Shown: in pieces, positions 53,607 through 64,000 of the stretch | How the letters are laid out: every line of letters begins with the position of its first letter | Numbering within the stretch: the first letter of the stretch is position 1 | DNA from: Niveispirillum cyanobacteriorum | GTDB lineage: Bacteria; Pseudomonadota; Alphaproteobacteria; Azospirillales; Azospirillaceae | NCBI RefSeq assembly: GCF_002868735.1 | Contig: NZ_CP025611.1 | Coordinates: 1,978,501-2,042,500 of the forward strand | Direction: 5' to 3' | Length of the DNA: 64,000 bases | Made by a program: the position numbers and the translations under genes | Notes under the pieces: model-generated | The model's input: only the letters and a program-made list of their open reading frames with translations | Told to the model about the DNA's origin: nothing | Database searches by the model: none

Positions 53607-56312
53607 TTACTCCGCCGCTGCCGGGGCAGCGAGGTTGCGCAGCACGTACTGCAGGATGCCGCCATTCTTGAAATAGTCGACCTCGTCCAGCGTATCGATA
53701 CGGCAGAGCAGGTTGACGACTTCCTTCGACCCGTCGGCGCGGGTGATGGTCAGCTTCAGGTCCATGCGCGGCTTCAGGCCGGCTTCCACGCCTTCGATAT
53801 CGAAGGTTTCGGTGCCGTCCAGCTTCAGGGTGTGGCGGTTCACGCCGGCCGGGTACTGGAGCGGCAGGATGCCCATGCCGACGAGGTTGGAGCGGTGGAT
53901 ACGCTCAAAGCTTTCGGCGATGACGGCAGACACGCCCAGCAGGCGGGTGCCCTTGGCGGCCCAGTCACGCGACGAGCCGGTGCCGTATTCCTGACCGGCG
54001 AACACCACCAGCGGCGTGCCCTCGGCCTGATACTTCATCGACGCGTTATAGATCGGCATCACTTCGCCGGTCGGCACATACTTGGTCAGGCCGCCTTCGA
54101 CGCCGTCCAGCATCTCGTTCTTGATGCGGATATTGGCGAAGGTGCCGCGCATCATGACTTCATGGTTGCCACGGCGGGCGCCGTAGCTGTTGAAGTCAGC
54201 GACGATGACGCCGTTTTCCAGCAGGTATTCACCGGCGGGGCTGGTCTTCTTGATGTTACCAGCGGGCGAGATATGGTCGGTGGTGATGCTGTCGCCCAGG
54301 ATGGCGAGCGCGCGGGCACCCTTCACGTCGGACACGGAACCCGGCGTCATGGTGATGCCGTCGAACAGCGGCGGACGCTTGGCGTAGGTCGACTTGTCGT
54401 CCCACTTATAGGTCATGCCCTCAACGGTCTTGATCTTCTGCCACTGCTCCGGACCCAGGAAGACGTTGGCATAGCGGCTGACGAACATTTCGCGCGTCAG
54501 GAACTGGGAAATCGTGTCCTCGATCTCCTTGTTCGTCGGCCAGATGTCCTTCAGGTAGACGGGCTGGCCGTCCTTGCCGGTGCCAATCGGGTCCTTGGAG
54601 ATGTCCAGGTGCAGCGTGCCGGCCAGGGCATAGGCCACCACCAGCGGCGGGGAGGCCAGATAGTTGGCGCGGACCTGCGGGCTGACGCGGCCTTCAAAGT
54701 TGCGGTTGCCGGACAGGACGGACGCAACGGTCAGCTTACCAGCGTCCACAGCGGCGGCAATCGGGTCCGGCAGGGGGCCGGAATTGCCGATGCAGGTGGT
54801 GCAGCCATAGCCGACCAGATTGAAGCCCAGCTGATCCAGATACGGGGTCAGGCCGGCGGCGTTCAGATAGTCGGTCACAACCTGGGACCCAGGGGCCAGC
54901 GACGGCTTCACCCAGGGCTTGGTCTTCAGGCCCAGCTCCACCGCCTTCTTGGCCACCAGACCGGCGGCGAACAGCACCGACGGGTTGGAGGTGTTGGTGC
55001 AGGAGGTGATGGCAGCGATCACGACATGGCCGTGATCCAGCTTGTAATCCGCACCGGCGACGTCGGTCGGCTGGCTGACAGGGCGGCCGGCCACGTCACC
55101 GGCCAGGAACTCACCAAATTCCTTGGTGACGTTGGACAGCAGCACGCGGTCCTGCGGACGCTTCGGCCCGGCCAGCGACGGCTCCACCGAACCCAGGTCC
55201 AGTTCCAGCGTATCGGTGAAGACCGGGTCGGGCGTGGAGGCATCGCGCCACATGCCCTGGGCCTTGGCATAAGCCTCGACCAAAGCCACGCGGTCGGCGT
55301 CGCGGCCCGTGAAGTCCAGGAAGCGGATGGTCTCGGCGTCGATCGGGAAAATGCCGCAGGTGGCGCCATATTCCGGGGCCATGTTGGCAATCGTCGCACG
55401 GTCGGCCAGGGTCAGCGCGTCCAGGCCGGGGCCGTAGAACTCGACAAACTTGCCCACCACCTTCTTCTTGCGCAGCATCTGGGTGACGGTCAGCACCAGA
55501 TCGGTGGCCGTCGCACCCTCACGCAGCTTGCCGGTCAGCTTGAAGCCGACAACTTCCGGGATCAGCATAGAGATCGGCTGGCCCAGCATCGCGGCCTCAG
55601 CCTCGATACCGCCCACGCCCCAGCCAAGGACGGCCATGCCGTTGACCATGGTGGTGTGGCTGTCGGTGCCGACCAGCGTGTCGGGATAGGCAACGGTGGC
55701 GCCGGTCTGGTCGGTATCGGTCCAGACGGTCTGGGCCAGATATTCCAGGTTCACCTGATGGCAGATGCCGGTGCCCGGCGGGACCACACGGAAATTGTTG
55801 AACGCCTTCTGGCCCCAGCGCAGGAACTCGTAACGCTCGCCATTGCGCTGGAATTCCAGCTCAACGTTTTCGTCGAACGCCTTGGGCGTGCCGAAGCTGT
55901 CCACCATCACCGAGTGGTCGATGACCAGATCGACGGGGGTCAGCGGGTTGATCTTGGTCGGATCACCACCCAGGGCCACCATGGCCTCGCGCATCGCAGC
56001 CAGATCGCAGACGGCGGGAACGCCCGTGAAATCCTGCATCAGCACGCGGGCCGGGCGATAGGCGATCTCGCGGTCAGAGCGCTTGTCGACCAGCCACTGG
56101 GCGACGGCCTTCACGTCGTCAACGCTCACCGTGCGCCCATCTTCGAAGCGCAGCAGGTTTTCCAGCAGGACCTTCATCGAGAAGGGCAGGCGCGACACGT
56201 CGCCCAGACCAGCCTTCTCCGCTTCGGGAATGCTGAAATAATCAACGGACTTGCCGCCGACGGAAAGCGTGCGGCGGGTCTTCAGGCTGTCATGGCCGGT
56301 GAACGTGGACAT
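53607..56312 (-). CDS. acnA: Aconitate hydratase A
   Basis: The 901-residue enzyme isomerises citrate and isocitrate in the TCA cycle. The [4Fe-4S] ligands are the Cys in [12 protein letters not shown] and the pair in [15 protein letters not shown]. Other signatures are [25 protein letters not shown] and the C-terminal swivel domain with [33 protein letters not shown] and [16 protein letters not shown]. Length and motifs fit AcnA/IRP-type aconitase. It is a single-gene unit; a 545-base spacer lies upstream. Confidence 0.98.
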   Translation of the reverse strand: MSTFTGHDSLKTRRTLSVGGKSVDYFSIPEAEKAGLGDVSRLPFSMKVLLENLLRFEDGRTVSVDDVKAVAQWLVDKRSDREIAYRPARVLMQDFTGVPAVCDLAAMREAMVALGGDPTKINPLTPVDLVIDHSVMVDSFGTPKAFDENVELEFQRNGERYEFLRWGQKAFNNFRVVPPGTGICHQVNLEYLAQTVWTDTDQTGATVAYPDTLVGTDSHTTMVNGMAVLGWGVGGIEAEAAMLGQPISMLIPEVVGFKLTGKLREGATATDLVLTVTQMLRKKKVVGKFVEFYGPGLDALTLADRATIANMAPEYGATCGIFPIDAETIRFLDFTGRDADRVALVEAYAKAQGMWRDASTPDPVFTDTLELDLGSVEPSLAGPKRPQDRVLLSNVTKEFGEFLAGDVAGRPVSQPTDVAGADYKLDHGHVVIAAITSCTNTSNPSVLFAAGLVAKKAVELGLKTKPWVKPSLAPGSQVVTDYLNAAGLTPYLDQLGFNLVGYGCTTCIGNSGPLPDPIAAAVDAGKLTVASVLSGNRNFEGRVSPQVRANYLASPPLVVAYALAGTLHLDISKDPIGTGKDGQPVYLKDIWPTNKEIEDTISQFLTREMFVSRYANVFLGPEQWQKIKTVEGMTYKWDDKSTYAKRPPLFDGITMTPGSVSDVKGARALAILGDSITTDHISPAGNIKKTSPAGEYLLENGVIVADFNSYGARRGNHEVMMRGTFANIRIKNEMLDGVEGGLTKYVPTGEVMPIYNASMKYQAEGTPLVVFAGQEYGTGSSRDWAAKGTRLLGVSAVIAESFERIHRSNLVGMGILPLQYPAGVNRHTLKLDGTETFDIEGVEAGLKPRMDLKLTITRADGSKEVVNLLCRIDTLDEVDYFKNGGILQYVLRNLAAPAAAE

Positions 56313-56857
56313 CGGGGGGTGACTCCTCCAACGGGGTCGCGGGGTAAACGGCAGACCGTATCTCGCCCCGGCTCCAGCGTCCGGGACCGTTGATCTGCCT
56401 GGATGGCATTTTCGGAGCGTGGTTTAGCGCTTTTTGCGGTGCGGGGAAAGGGCAGGTTGAGGGGATCAGCCCCCGATTTTTGTACAGATCGGGATGGAAT
56501 TACGGCTTGTTGCGAAACGATCTTAATTGGCCACGAGGCCGACTGGCGCACAGGAGGTCAGGTCGAGCTGGGGGCGTGGCCCGACATAAACCAACCACGG
56601 TTGCTTGTCCGGACAAGACCAAGCCTTGGGCCCAATCTACAATGCGTGTTCCCGACGCCCAAAAATTTCCCAACCCGGCCCACACGGATTGGTGAATGGC
56701 CCGCCCGCACCACCAGTTTTGAAATAATATCTCTTTTGCGGTGGCACGGTTGACAGGGCGGACTTTTTCACAGAGATGTCATGCCGTCCGCGCGGGATGC
56801 GTTCGTTGCATGGCTGATACCATGCGGGAACCGAGGCGCGATGGAGGGACCCTGTCG
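56313..56857. other. 545-base spacer between acnA and oppB
   Basis: No gene is supported here. Visible elements are a small inverted repeat CCCGAT/ATCGGG (about 56471-56493), a perfect 14-bp palindrome at 56604-56617, and TTGACA at 56750-56755, a possible -35 box for the opp operon with only a weak -10 about 18 bases on (AGATGT). Confidence 0.5.
56604..56617. promoter_or_regulatory. Perfect 14-bp palindrome, operator candidate
   Basis: CTTGTCCGGACAAG lies in the acnA-oppB spacer, 292 bases from acnA and 241 from oppB. Which gene it would regulate is unclear. Confidence 0.4.
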
Positions 56858-57781
56858 ATGCTGTCTTACACTGTCCGGCGCCTGCTGGAAGCGATCCCGA
56901 CATTGCTGGTGATCGTGGCCTTGTCGTTCTTCCTGATGCATTCGGCACCGGGTGGCCCGTTCGACAGCGAACGCGTGCTGCCGCCGGAGATCGAGGCGAA
57001 CCTGAAGGCGGCCTATAATCTGGACAAGCCGGTCTGGCAGCAGTTCTTGATCTATCTGGCCAATGCGGTGCAGGGCGATTTCGGCCCCTCCTTCACCTAT
57101 AAAGACTTCTCCGTCTCCGAACTGATCGGCACGGGTTTCCCGGTGTCTCTCAAGCTGGGCCTGTCGGCGATCACGCTGGCGGTGATCATTGGCTGTACGC
57201 TGGGCATCCTGGCCGCCATGCGCCAGAACACCAAGACCGACTATTCCATCATGGGTGTCGCCATGGTCGGTATCACCATCCCGAACTTCGTGATGGCGCC
57301 GCTGCTGACCCTGGTGTTTGGTATCTATCTGGGCTGGCTGCCGGTGGCGGGCCTGGGGGATGGATCGTTCCGCAATCTAGTGCTGCCCGTCGTGGCCCTG
57401 TCCCTGCCGCAGATCGCCATCATCAGCCGCCTGACGCGTGGCGGCATGGTGGAAGTGCTGCGTTCCAACTTCGTGCGCACGGCCCATGCTAAGGGCCTGC
57501 CCGAACATCTGATCATCACTCGCCACACGCTGCGCGCGGCATTACTGCCCGTCATCTCCTATCTGGGGCCGGCCATTGCCGGTCTGGTGACGGGGTCGGT
57601 GGTGATTGAGCAGATTTTTGGCCTGCCCGGCATCGGCCGCTACTTCGTGCAAGGCGCCATCAACCGCGACTACACGCTGGTGATGGGCACCGTCATTACC
57701 TATGGCAGCTTGATCGTGCTGATGAACCTGCTGGTCGATTTGGTCTATGGCCTGATGGACCCGCGCGTTCGGTACGATTGA
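56858..57781 (+). CDS. oppB: Oligopeptide ABC transporter permease (OppB)
   Basis: The 307-residue inner-membrane permease has MLSYTVRRLLEAIPTLLVIVA, the usual OppB/DppB opening, six helices, the EAA loop (RTAHAKGLPEHLIITRHTLR) and SVVIEQIFGLPGIGRYFVQG. The start at ATG 56858 follows GGAGGGACCC; a longer in-frame extension has no family support. It is separated from oppC by three inserted genes. No substrate-binding protein gene is in this cluster. Confidence 0.95.
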   Translation: MLSYTVRRLLEAIPTLLVIVALSFFLMHSAPGGPFDSERVLPPEIEANLKAAYNLDKPVWQQFLIYLANAVQGDFGPSFTYKDFSVSELIGTGFPVSLKLGLSAITLAVIIGCTLGILAAMRQNTKTDYSIMGVAMVGITIPNFVMAPLLTLVFGIYLGWLPVAGLGDGSFRNLVLPVVALSLPQIAIISRLTRGGMVEVLRSNFVRTAHAKGLPEHLIITRHTLRAALLPVISYLGPAIAGLVTGSVVIEQIFGLPGIGRYFVQGAINRDYTLVMGTVITYGSLIVLMNLLVDLVYGLMDPRVRYD

Positions 57782-57841
57782 GGAAATAACGATAATAAAA
57801 TCAACGACAAGCCAATGTTCAGCAGGGAAGGACAGGGTTCC

Positions 57842-59677
57842 ATGCGCATCACCAAGCATCTGCGTGCCGGGGTCGCCCTCAGTGCGATGATTATCCTGGC
57901 AGCCTGCGGGCAGCCGGGCGACAAACAGACTGCGGCACCCGCGAAGCCGACCGTGGAAGAAGCCACCGCCTTCATCACCAAGGCCGAGGCCGAATTGGGT
58001 GCCGCGCGGGAGAAGGCGTCGCGCACTGCCTGGGTGCAGAACACCTATATCACGCCAGACACGCTGGCCCTGGCCGCCGACAGCAACGCCTCCTACAGCG
58101 CGCTGGTGTCGCGCCTGACGGCGGAGAGCAAGCGGTTCGTCGGGCTGGAACTGCCGGCCGATGTGGCGCGTAAGCTGAACCTGCTGCGCATGGAAACGGC
58201 CCTGCCGTCGCCCGCCGACCCGGCGCTCAACAAGGAACTGGCCGAGCTGGACGCCAAGCTGGGTGAGTTGTACGCCACCGGCAAGGTCTGCCGCGACGAT
58301 GGCAGCGACTGTCTGACGCTGGACGAGATCGACGATGTCTTCCGCACCTCCCGCGACGAGAAGGAGCTGAAGCGGCTCTGGGCCGGCTGGCACAAGGTCG
58401 GGCAGGAGATGAAGCCGCTGTACCAGCGTGAGGTGGAGATCGCCAATATCGGCGCCAAGGAACTGGGCCTGCCCGATGCCGGCACCCTGTGGCGGTCGGG
58501 CTATGACATGCCGCCGGAGGCGTTCGAGCAGGAGGCCGACCGGCTGTGGGGTCAGGTGAAGCCGCTTTATACGGCCCTGCATTGCTATGCCCGCACCAAG
58601 CTGGGTGAGAAGTACGGCACCGATGTCGTGCCGCAGGACAAGCCGATCCCGGCCCATCTGCTGGGCAATATGTGGGCGCAGGAATGGGGCAACATCTATG
58701 ATCTGGTGGCGCCCAAGCAGGCGGCCACGAATGTCGATGTCACCAAGCTGCTGGTGAAGGCCGGGTACGACCCGATCAAGATGACAAAGACGGCCGAGGG
58801 CTTCTTTACGGGCCTGGGCTTTGAACCGCTGCCCCAGACCTTCTGGGAACGTTCGCAGATCACCCGCCCGCGCGACCGCGAGGTCGTGTGCCATGCGTCT
58901 GCCTGGGATATCGACGACAAGGACGATATCCGCATCAAGATGTGCATGCGGGTCAACGGCGACGACTTCCAGACCGTCCATCACGAGCTGGGCCATAATT
59001 TCTATCAGCGCGCCTACAAGGCCCAATCGACCCTGTTCCGCAACGGCGCCAATGATGGCTTCCACGAGGCCATCGGCGACTTCATCGCGCTCTCGGTAAC
59101 GCCGGGCTATCTGGTGAAGCTGGGCCTGCTGGACAAGGAACCCTCGACCGAGGGCGACGTGCCGCTGCTGCTGCAACAGGCCATGGACAAGGTGGCGTTC
59201 CTGCCGTTTGGCCTGCTGATCGATAAGTGGCGCTGGAATGTCTTCAACGGCAACATCAAGCCGGAAGATTACAACAAGGCCTGGTGGGATCTGCGCACCA
59301 AGTATCAGGGCGTGTCCTCGCCCGTGGAGCGCACGGCAGCGGATTTCGATCCGGGTGCCAAGAACCATGTGCCGACCAGCGTGCCCTATGTTCGCTATTT
59401 CCTGGCCCGCATCCTGCAGTTCCAGTTCCACAAGGCCGCCTGTGATCAGGCCGGCTTCACCGGCCCGCTGCACCGCTGCTCCATCGCTGGCAATGCCGAG
59501 GTGGGGGCGAAGTTCAAGGCCATGCTGGAAATGGGCGCGTCCAAGCCCTGGCCGGAAGCGCTGAAGACCTTCACCGGTACCGATCAGATGGACGCGTCGG
59601 CTATGCTGGCCTATTTCGCACCGCTGAAGGAATGGCTGGACAAGCAGAATGAGGGCAAGAGCTGCGGTTGGGAGTGA
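57842..59677 (+). CDS. M2-family peptidyl-dipeptidase (ACE-like), lipoprotein
   Basis: The 611-residue metallopeptidase has a lipobox LAAC (Cys near 21). The zinc site is HHELGHNFYQRAY (HELGH at 381-385) with the third ligand Glu in NDGFHEAIGDFIALS. The chloride/substrate segment with Tyr and VPYVRYFLARILQFQFH further marks the M2 family. It would release C-terminal dipeptides from peptides in the periplasm. It is placed between oppB and oppC, so it probably feeds the peptide importer with short products. The ATG at 57842 follows AGGGAAGGACAGG. Confidence 0.94.
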   Translation: MRITKHLRAGVALSAMIILAACGQPGDKQTAAPAKPTVEEATAFITKAEAELGAAREKASRTAWVQNTYITPDTLALAADSNASYSALVSRLTAESKRFVGLELPADVARKLNLLRMETALPSPADPALNKELAELDAKLGELYATGKVCRDDGSDCLTLDEIDDVFRTSRDEKELKRLWAGWHKVGQEMKPLYQREVEIANIGAKELGLPDAGTLWRSGYDMPPEAFEQEADRLWGQVKPLYTALHCYARTKLGEKYGTDVVPQDKPIPAHLLGNMWAQEWGNIYDLVAPKQAATNVDVTKLLVKAGYDPIKMTKTAEGFFTGLGFEPLPQTFWERSQITRPRDREVVCHASAWDIDDKDDIRIKMCMRVNGDDFQTVHHELGHNFYQRAYKAQSTLFRNGANDGFHEAIGDFIALSVTPGYLVKLGLLDKEPSTEGDVPLLLQQAMDKVAFLPFGLLIDKWRWNVFNGNIKPEDYNKAWWDLRTKYQGVSSPVERTAADFDPGAKNHVPTSVPYVRYFLARILQFQFHKAACDQAGFTGPLHRCSIAGNAEVGAKFKAMLEMGASKPWPEALKTFTGTDQMDASAMLAYFAPLKEWLDKQNEGKSCGWE

Positions 59678-59698
59678 GGGTTTGAAGGAGGGCCGGTG

Positions 59699-60124
59699 AT
59701 GCCGACATTGCGGCGGGAAGGGAAATGGAAACTGTCGGTCTATGGACCGGGCGACCATCCCCCGCCGCATTTCCACATCATCGGCCCCGACCATGACGTG
59801 GTCGTGCATGCTGTCAGCTTTCAGCCCCTGGGCGGGACGCTGACCGGGGTGCCGGCGGAATTGATGAATTGGGCCAGAACCAACCAGGATGTTATCCTGG
59901 CCATGTTCCAGGCCCTGAACCCGACAAGGAGGGGATGGGATGCGTACACCACGGATCAAATCCGTCACCACCCTGCCGGGGTTCAAGGTGCAGTTGGAGT
60001 GGGATGTCGGCCAAGTGTCGGTCGTCGATATCTCCGACATCATCGACCGGTACGACATCTTCGCGCCGATCCGGGAAAACCCGGCCCGGTTCGATCAAGT
60101 GACGATCGGGGAATACGGGTATGA
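59699..60124 (+). CDS. DUF4160 protein with an abnormal C-terminal extension
   Basis: The first 80 residues are a typical DUF4160 protein: MPTLRREGKWKLSVYGPGDH, PPPHFHI and MNWARTNQDVILAMFQALNP. DUF4160 proteins are usually 80-95 residues and paired with DUF2442. Here the frame does not stop at the normal place but runs 185 bases into the DUF2442 gene, giving a basic, low-complexity tail to residue 141. Either the ancestral stop was lost or a frameshift occurred. GAAGGAGG precedes the ATG. Confidence 0.75.
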   Translation: MPTLRREGKWKLSVYGPGDHPPPHFHIIGPDHDVVVHAVSFQPLGGTLTGVPAELMNWARTNQDVILAMFQALNPTRRGWDAYTTDQIRHHPAGVQGAVGVGCRPSVGRRYLRHHRPVRHLRADPGKPGPVRSSDDRGIRV

Positions 60125-60200
60125 CCTGCACTGGTCGGACCTGATGGAGATCCCCTGCACGCAGCTTTGGCAGCGTTCGCAGGTCCAGGCTGCGGAATAG
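59940..60200 (+). CDS. DUF2442 protein
   Basis: The 86-residue protein matches DUF2442: RIKSVTTLPGFKVQLEWDVG, VDISDIIDRYDIFAPIREN, FDQVTIGEYGYDLHWSDLMEI. AGGAGGGGATGGG precedes the ATG, an excellent ribosome site. DUF4160/DUF2442 pairs are regarded as candidate toxin-antitoxin modules on distribution alone; their activity is not established. It ends 25 bases before oppC and is likely co-transcribed. Confidence 0.85.
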   Translation: MRTPRIKSVTTLPGFKVQLEWDVGQVSVVDISDIIDRYDIFAPIRENPARFDQVTIGEYGYDLHWSDLMEIPCTQLWQRSQVQAAE

Positions 60201-60225
60201 GGCGTTAGGGAAAGAGCAGACGACG

Positions 60226-61140
60226 ATGGTTCAAGACATCACCGGCGGGGCCAAGCGGGCCGCGCTGATCGAGAAGGCGGGCGAGGATGTGCAGGGCAGG
60301 TCCCTGTGGCAGGACGCCCGCCGTCGCCTGTTTGCCAACAAGATGGCAGTGGCCAGCATGATCGTGCTGGGCATCATCACCTTCATGGCAATCTTCGCTG
60401 ACTTCCTCAGCCCCCATGCCTATGACGAGGTCTATTGGGACTATATCGGCGTCGGACCGCAGCTTGAGGGCAGCCACTGGTTCGGCACCGATGCCAATGG
60501 TCGCGACCTGTTCATCCGCACACTATATGGCGCCAAGGTGTCATTGGCCGTCGGTGTCGTGACCACGCTGGTGGCGCTGATGATCGGCGTGGTTTATGGC
60601 GCCATCGCCGGTTACTTCGGCGGGCGGATCGACAGTATCATGATGCGCATCGTCGATGTGCTGTACTCCATGCCGCTGATGTTCTTCGTCATCATCCTGG
60701 TGGTGGTGTTCGGGCGGCACATCATCCTGGTCTTCGCGGCCATCGGCTGTGTCGAATGGCTGACCATGGCGCGTATCGTCCGCGGCCAGACCCTGTCGGT
60801 GAAGCGCAAGGAATATATCGAGGCGGCCCGCGCCGCCGGCGTGTCCACGCCCAACATCATCCTGCGCCACATCATCCCCAACGTCATCGGCCCGGTCATC
60901 GTGTTCGTGACCCTGCTGGTGCCCGTTGTGATCCTGGTGGAAAGCTTCCTGTCCTTCCTGGGTCTGGGTGTGCAGGAGCCGATGACCAGCTGGGGCGTGC
61001 TGATCTCCGAAGGGGCGGCGCAGATGGAAAATGCCCCGCACATGCTAATCTTCCCGGCTGTCTTCCTGGCCGTGACGCTGTTCTGCTTCAATTTCATCGG
61101 TGACGGCCTGCGCGACGCGCTGGACCCCAAGGACCGCTAA
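60226..61140 (+). CDS. oppC: Oligopeptide ABC transporter permease (OppC)
   Basis: The 304-residue permease has a cytoplasmic N-terminal extension with SLWQDARRRLFANKMAVASM, then HWFGTDANGRDLFIRTLYGAKVSL, the usual OppC motif, and the EAA loop EYIEAARAAGVSTPNIILRH. Six helices are evident. It follows the DUF2442 gene and starts the contiguous oppCDF run. Confidence 0.95.
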   Translation: MVQDITGGAKRAALIEKAGEDVQGRSLWQDARRRLFANKMAVASMIVLGIITFMAIFADFLSPHAYDEVYWDYIGVGPQLEGSHWFGTDANGRDLFIRTLYGAKVSLAVGVVTTLVALMIGVVYGAIAGYFGGRIDSIMMRIVDVLYSMPLMFFVIILVVVFGRHIILVFAAIGCVEWLTMARIVRGQTLSVKRKEYIEAARAAGVSTPNIILRHIIPNVIGPVIVFVTLLVPVVILVESFLSFLGLGVQEPMTSWGVLISEGAAQMENAPHMLIFPAVFLAVTLFCFNFIGDGLRDALDPKDR

Positions 61141-61153
61141 GGGAACGGACAAG

Positions 61154-62164
61154 ATGACCGCAGTTTTGGAAGTCCGCGACCTATCGGTCCGTTTCGCCAC
61201 GCCCGATGGCGAGGTCAGTGCCGTGAACGGCGTCAGTTTCGACGTGAATGAGGGCGAATGCGTCGGCATCGTCGGTGAAAGCGGGTCTGGCAAAAGCCAG
61301 CTTTTCATGTCGGTCATGGGCCTGCTGGCCCGCAATGGCCGCACCCTGGGATCGGCAAAGTACCGGGGCACCGAACTGGTCGGCATGCCGGTCAAGGAGC
61401 TGAACAAGATCCGCGGCGACAAGATCGCCATGATCTTTCAGGACAGCATGACCGGCCTGACCCCGCATCTGCGCATCGGCCGACAGATGACCGAGGTTCT
61501 GGTGCAGCATAAGGGCATGTCGGAAAGTCAGGCGGTCAAGCGCGCGCTGGACATGCTGAACCTTGTCCGCATCCCGGAGGCAGGCCGCCGTCTGGCGCAG
61601 TATCCGCACGAATTGTCGGGCGGCATGCGCCAGCGCATCATGATCGCCATGGCGTTGCTGTGCGAACCGGAGCTGCTGATCGCGGACGAGCCGACGACCG
61701 CGCTGGACGTGACGGTGCAGGCGCAGATCCTGGACCTGATGTCCGACCTCAAGCGCGTGACCAAGGCCGCCATCGTCCTGATCACCCATGATCTGGGTAC
61801 CGTCGCCGGCCTGTGCGACAAGGTGCAGGTCATGTATGGCGGACGGTTCATGGAGACGGGCACGGTGCGGGACATTTTCTATGAACCCGCCCACCCCTAT
61901 GCCGCCGGTCTGCTGTCCTCCATGCCGCGCCTGACAGAAGAGCGGTCGGAAAAGCTGTACGCCATTCCCGGCCAGCCGCCGAACCTGCAGCGCCTGCCCA
62001 AGGCCTGCCCGTTCCAGGAACGCTGCGACTTCGTGCATGACCGCTGCACCACCGAACTGCCGCTGCTGCGCGAGGTCGGGCCCGGCCATACCAAGGCCTG
62101 CCATCTGTTCAGCCTTCAGAACCCCGTTTCCGACCCGGCGGCACCGTCGCTGGTCGTCGCCTGA
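61154..62164 (+). CDS. oppD: Oligopeptide ABC transporter ATP-binding protein (OppD)
   Basis: The 336-residue ATPase has Walker A GESGSGKSQ, the signature LSGGMRQRIMIAMAL, Walker B LLIADEPTTALDV and the C-terminal oligopeptide/dipeptide domain with the Cys-rich motif CPFQERCDFVHDRC and a final Cys in KACHL, which binds an Fe-S cluster in some homologues. The Gln after GKS is less common than Thr or Ser. It starts 13 bases after oppC. Confidence 0.95.
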   Translation: MTAVLEVRDLSVRFATPDGEVSAVNGVSFDVNEGECVGIVGESGSGKSQLFMSVMGLLARNGRTLGSAKYRGTELVGMPVKELNKIRGDKIAMIFQDSMTGLTPHLRIGRQMTEVLVQHKGMSESQAVKRALDMLNLVRIPEAGRRLAQYPHELSGGMRQRIMIAMALLCEPELLIADEPTTALDVTVQAQILDLMSDLKRVTKAAIVLITHDLGTVAGLCDKVQVMYGGRFMETGTVRDIFYEPAHPYAAGLLSSMPRLTEERSEKLYAIPGQPPNLQRLPKACPFQERCDFVHDRCTTELPLLREVGPGHTKACHLFSLQNPVSDPAAPSLVVA

Positions 62165-62182
62165 TTGCCCGGAGTTGATGCC

Positions 62183-63184
<1,002 letters not shown>

Positions 63185-63377
63185 GGTCACCTAAACCATT
63201 GGCCTGCCATATCAGTGAACGCTAACACGCATTTGCAGGCGGTGAGGGATAGGGCTGCGGCCAACGCAGTCTAAAGCTGCGCGCCTTAAAGGTTTGGTTA
63301 ACGAAGCAACTGCGATAAGGGCTGCAACAATCAGCACTGTCGCAATTGCTTTCAGCCGGACCGCAAGGGGTGCCGAC

Positions 63378-64000
63378 ATGGGTACGCTTTTTCATCGTCT
63401 CACCAATATCTCCCTGTCGGCCCGCATCGTCGGGTTGACCACCTTGTCCTTGCTGCTGCTGGCAACCGGTCTGGTTCTGGTCAGCGACCGACTGGTTGAA
63501 AGCTATGCAAGGCGTCAAGCTGGCGAACAGCAGGACCTGTCCATGCGGGTGGCGTGGCAGGTTCTGGACAGTGTGGGTGCGCCATTCCGGCGCGACGGCA
63601 AGCAGCTTTACGCAGGCGACACGCTGCTGAACGACAATTTCGGGCCTGTCGATACGATCAGCAGGATTGCCGGCAGTACCGCCACCATCTTCGTTCTGGA
63701 TGGGGCGGAGGCGGTACGCATCGCCACCAACGTGAAGAAGCCCGATGGCAGCCGCGCCGTCGGCACCAATCTGGCTCGCAACCCCGCCTATGAGGCTGTG
63801 GTAGGCGGCGGCCGGAGCTTTCGTGGTGAGGCCGATATCCTGGGCGTCACCTATCTGACCGCCTATGACCCGATCAAGGATGCGGGCGGGAAGATTATCG
63901 GCGTGCTGTATACCGGCGTCGAAAAGGCCCCCTACATGGCGCAGGTGGCAGAACTGAAGCGGTCATTGTTGCTGACATCCGCAGGCATCACACTTGTCCT
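63378..64000 (+). CDS. Cache-domain membrane sensor, probably a chemoreceptor (partial)
   Basis: The frame opens at ATG 63378 after AAGGGGTGCCGAC and is still open at the window end (207 codons). Helix 1 is at about 17-35, then a periplasmic domain (40-190) with ATIFVLDGAEAVRIATNV and GGKIIGVLYTGVEK, characteristic of the single Cache_3-Cache_2 sensors; a second helix begins near 195. The rest, beyond the window, is probably HAMP plus a methyl-accepting domain, but a kinase or cyclase output is possible. Confidence 0.75.
   Translation, partial: MGTLFHRLTNISLSARIVGLTTLSLLLLATGLVLVSDRLVESYARRQAGEQQDLSMRVAWQVLDSVGAPFRRDGKQLYAGDTLLNDNFGPVDTISRIAGSTATIFVLDGAEAVRIATNVKKPDGSRAVGTNLARNPAYEAVVGGGRSFRGEADILGVTYLTAYDPIKDAGGKIIGVLYTGVEKAPYMAQVAELKRSLLLTSAGITLV

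Noticed and set aside
53832-56393. An 853-codon open frame antisense to aconitase
   Set aside because: Aconitase motifs, including all cluster Cys residues, are intact on the minus strand; the antisense frame has none.
57542-60058. An 838-codon minus-strand frame over oppB, the M2 peptidase and DUF4160
   Set aside because: The plus-strand products are all family-typical; the antisense product is not.
63285-63325. A flagellar sigma-28-like promoter (TAAA...GCGATAA) before the Cache-sensor gene
   Set aside because: The spacing between the TAAA and GCGATAA blocks is about six bases longer than the usual 15, so it is not a credible match.

Overview
The window is about 64 kb of gene-dense, high-GC DNA typical of an alphaproteobacterial chromosome. 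Gene content points to the Rhodospirillales/Azospirillaceae side: a three-gene (split alpha) proton-translocating transhydrogenase like that of Rhodospirillum, an rpe-heparinase-purH block, an aapJQMP amino-acid transporter, phaAB, and many small signalling genes. This placement is inferred from gene families; no rRNA or tRNA was found to confirm it. There are no clear insertion sequences, prophage genes or CRISPR arrays. The signs of mobility are four toxin-antitoxin-like gene pairs, one A+T-richer nuclease-like gene and a dispersed hairpin repeat.

Layout. 1-2.1 kb: end of pntAA, then pntAB and pntB with a terminator. 2.1-2.9 kb: a palindrome-fronted toxin/antitoxin-like pair with a long overlap. 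3.0-8.7 kb (minus): oligopeptide-binding protein, a membrane class III adenylate cyclase, an M48 lipoprotein protease and a cyclic-nucleotide-binding protein. 8.7-12.1 kb: truncated glycosyltransferase-like gene, orphan OmpR-type regulator, D-Ala-D-Ala carboxypeptidase with SPOR domain, and a GST. 12.3-19.0 kb: a duplicated-domain periplasmic protein, gpsA, then purH, heparinase-like, rpe and esterase genes on the minus strand. 19.1-21.7 kb: VapBC, gloB, GST and a DUF985 cupin.

21.7-25.7 kb (minus) is the most distinctive unit. It is a bufferin-type metallophore peptide operon: bufA1 precursor, bufB DUF692/MNIO modifying enzyme, bufC partner, DoxX protein, an unrecognised small exported protein, an ECF sigma factor and its NrsF-type anti-sigma. 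A GTAACC-N15-CGAA promoter candidate lies upstream of the precursor. Together they suggest a metal-stress circuit in which the sigma factor drives its own operon and a ribosomally made, post-translationally modified periplasmic metal-binding peptide.

25.8-35.3 kb: sensor kinase, phaA-phaB, phytanoyl-CoA dioxygenase-like protein, NUDIX hydrolase and the aapJQMP transporter. 35.5-39.8 kb: the lower homogentisate (tyrosine) pathway, hmgA, fah and maiA, with a divergent MarR regulator, an 18-bp perfect palindrome between them and an SDR gene embedded on the other strand. 39.8-51.8 kb: CurA-like reductase, diguanylate cyclase, RraA, a giant alpha-2-macroglobulin lacking the thioester motif, a polytopic membrane protein, a LysR/oxidoreductase divergent pair and a lipoprotein. 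52.1-53.4 kb: a second VapBC followed by a PD-(D/E)XK-like gene. 53.6-56.3 kb: aconitase. 56.9-63.2 kb: an opp peptide transporter whose operon is interrupted between oppB and oppC by an M2 peptidyl-dipeptidase and a DUF4160/DUF2442 pair. The window ends inside a Cache-domain sensor gene.
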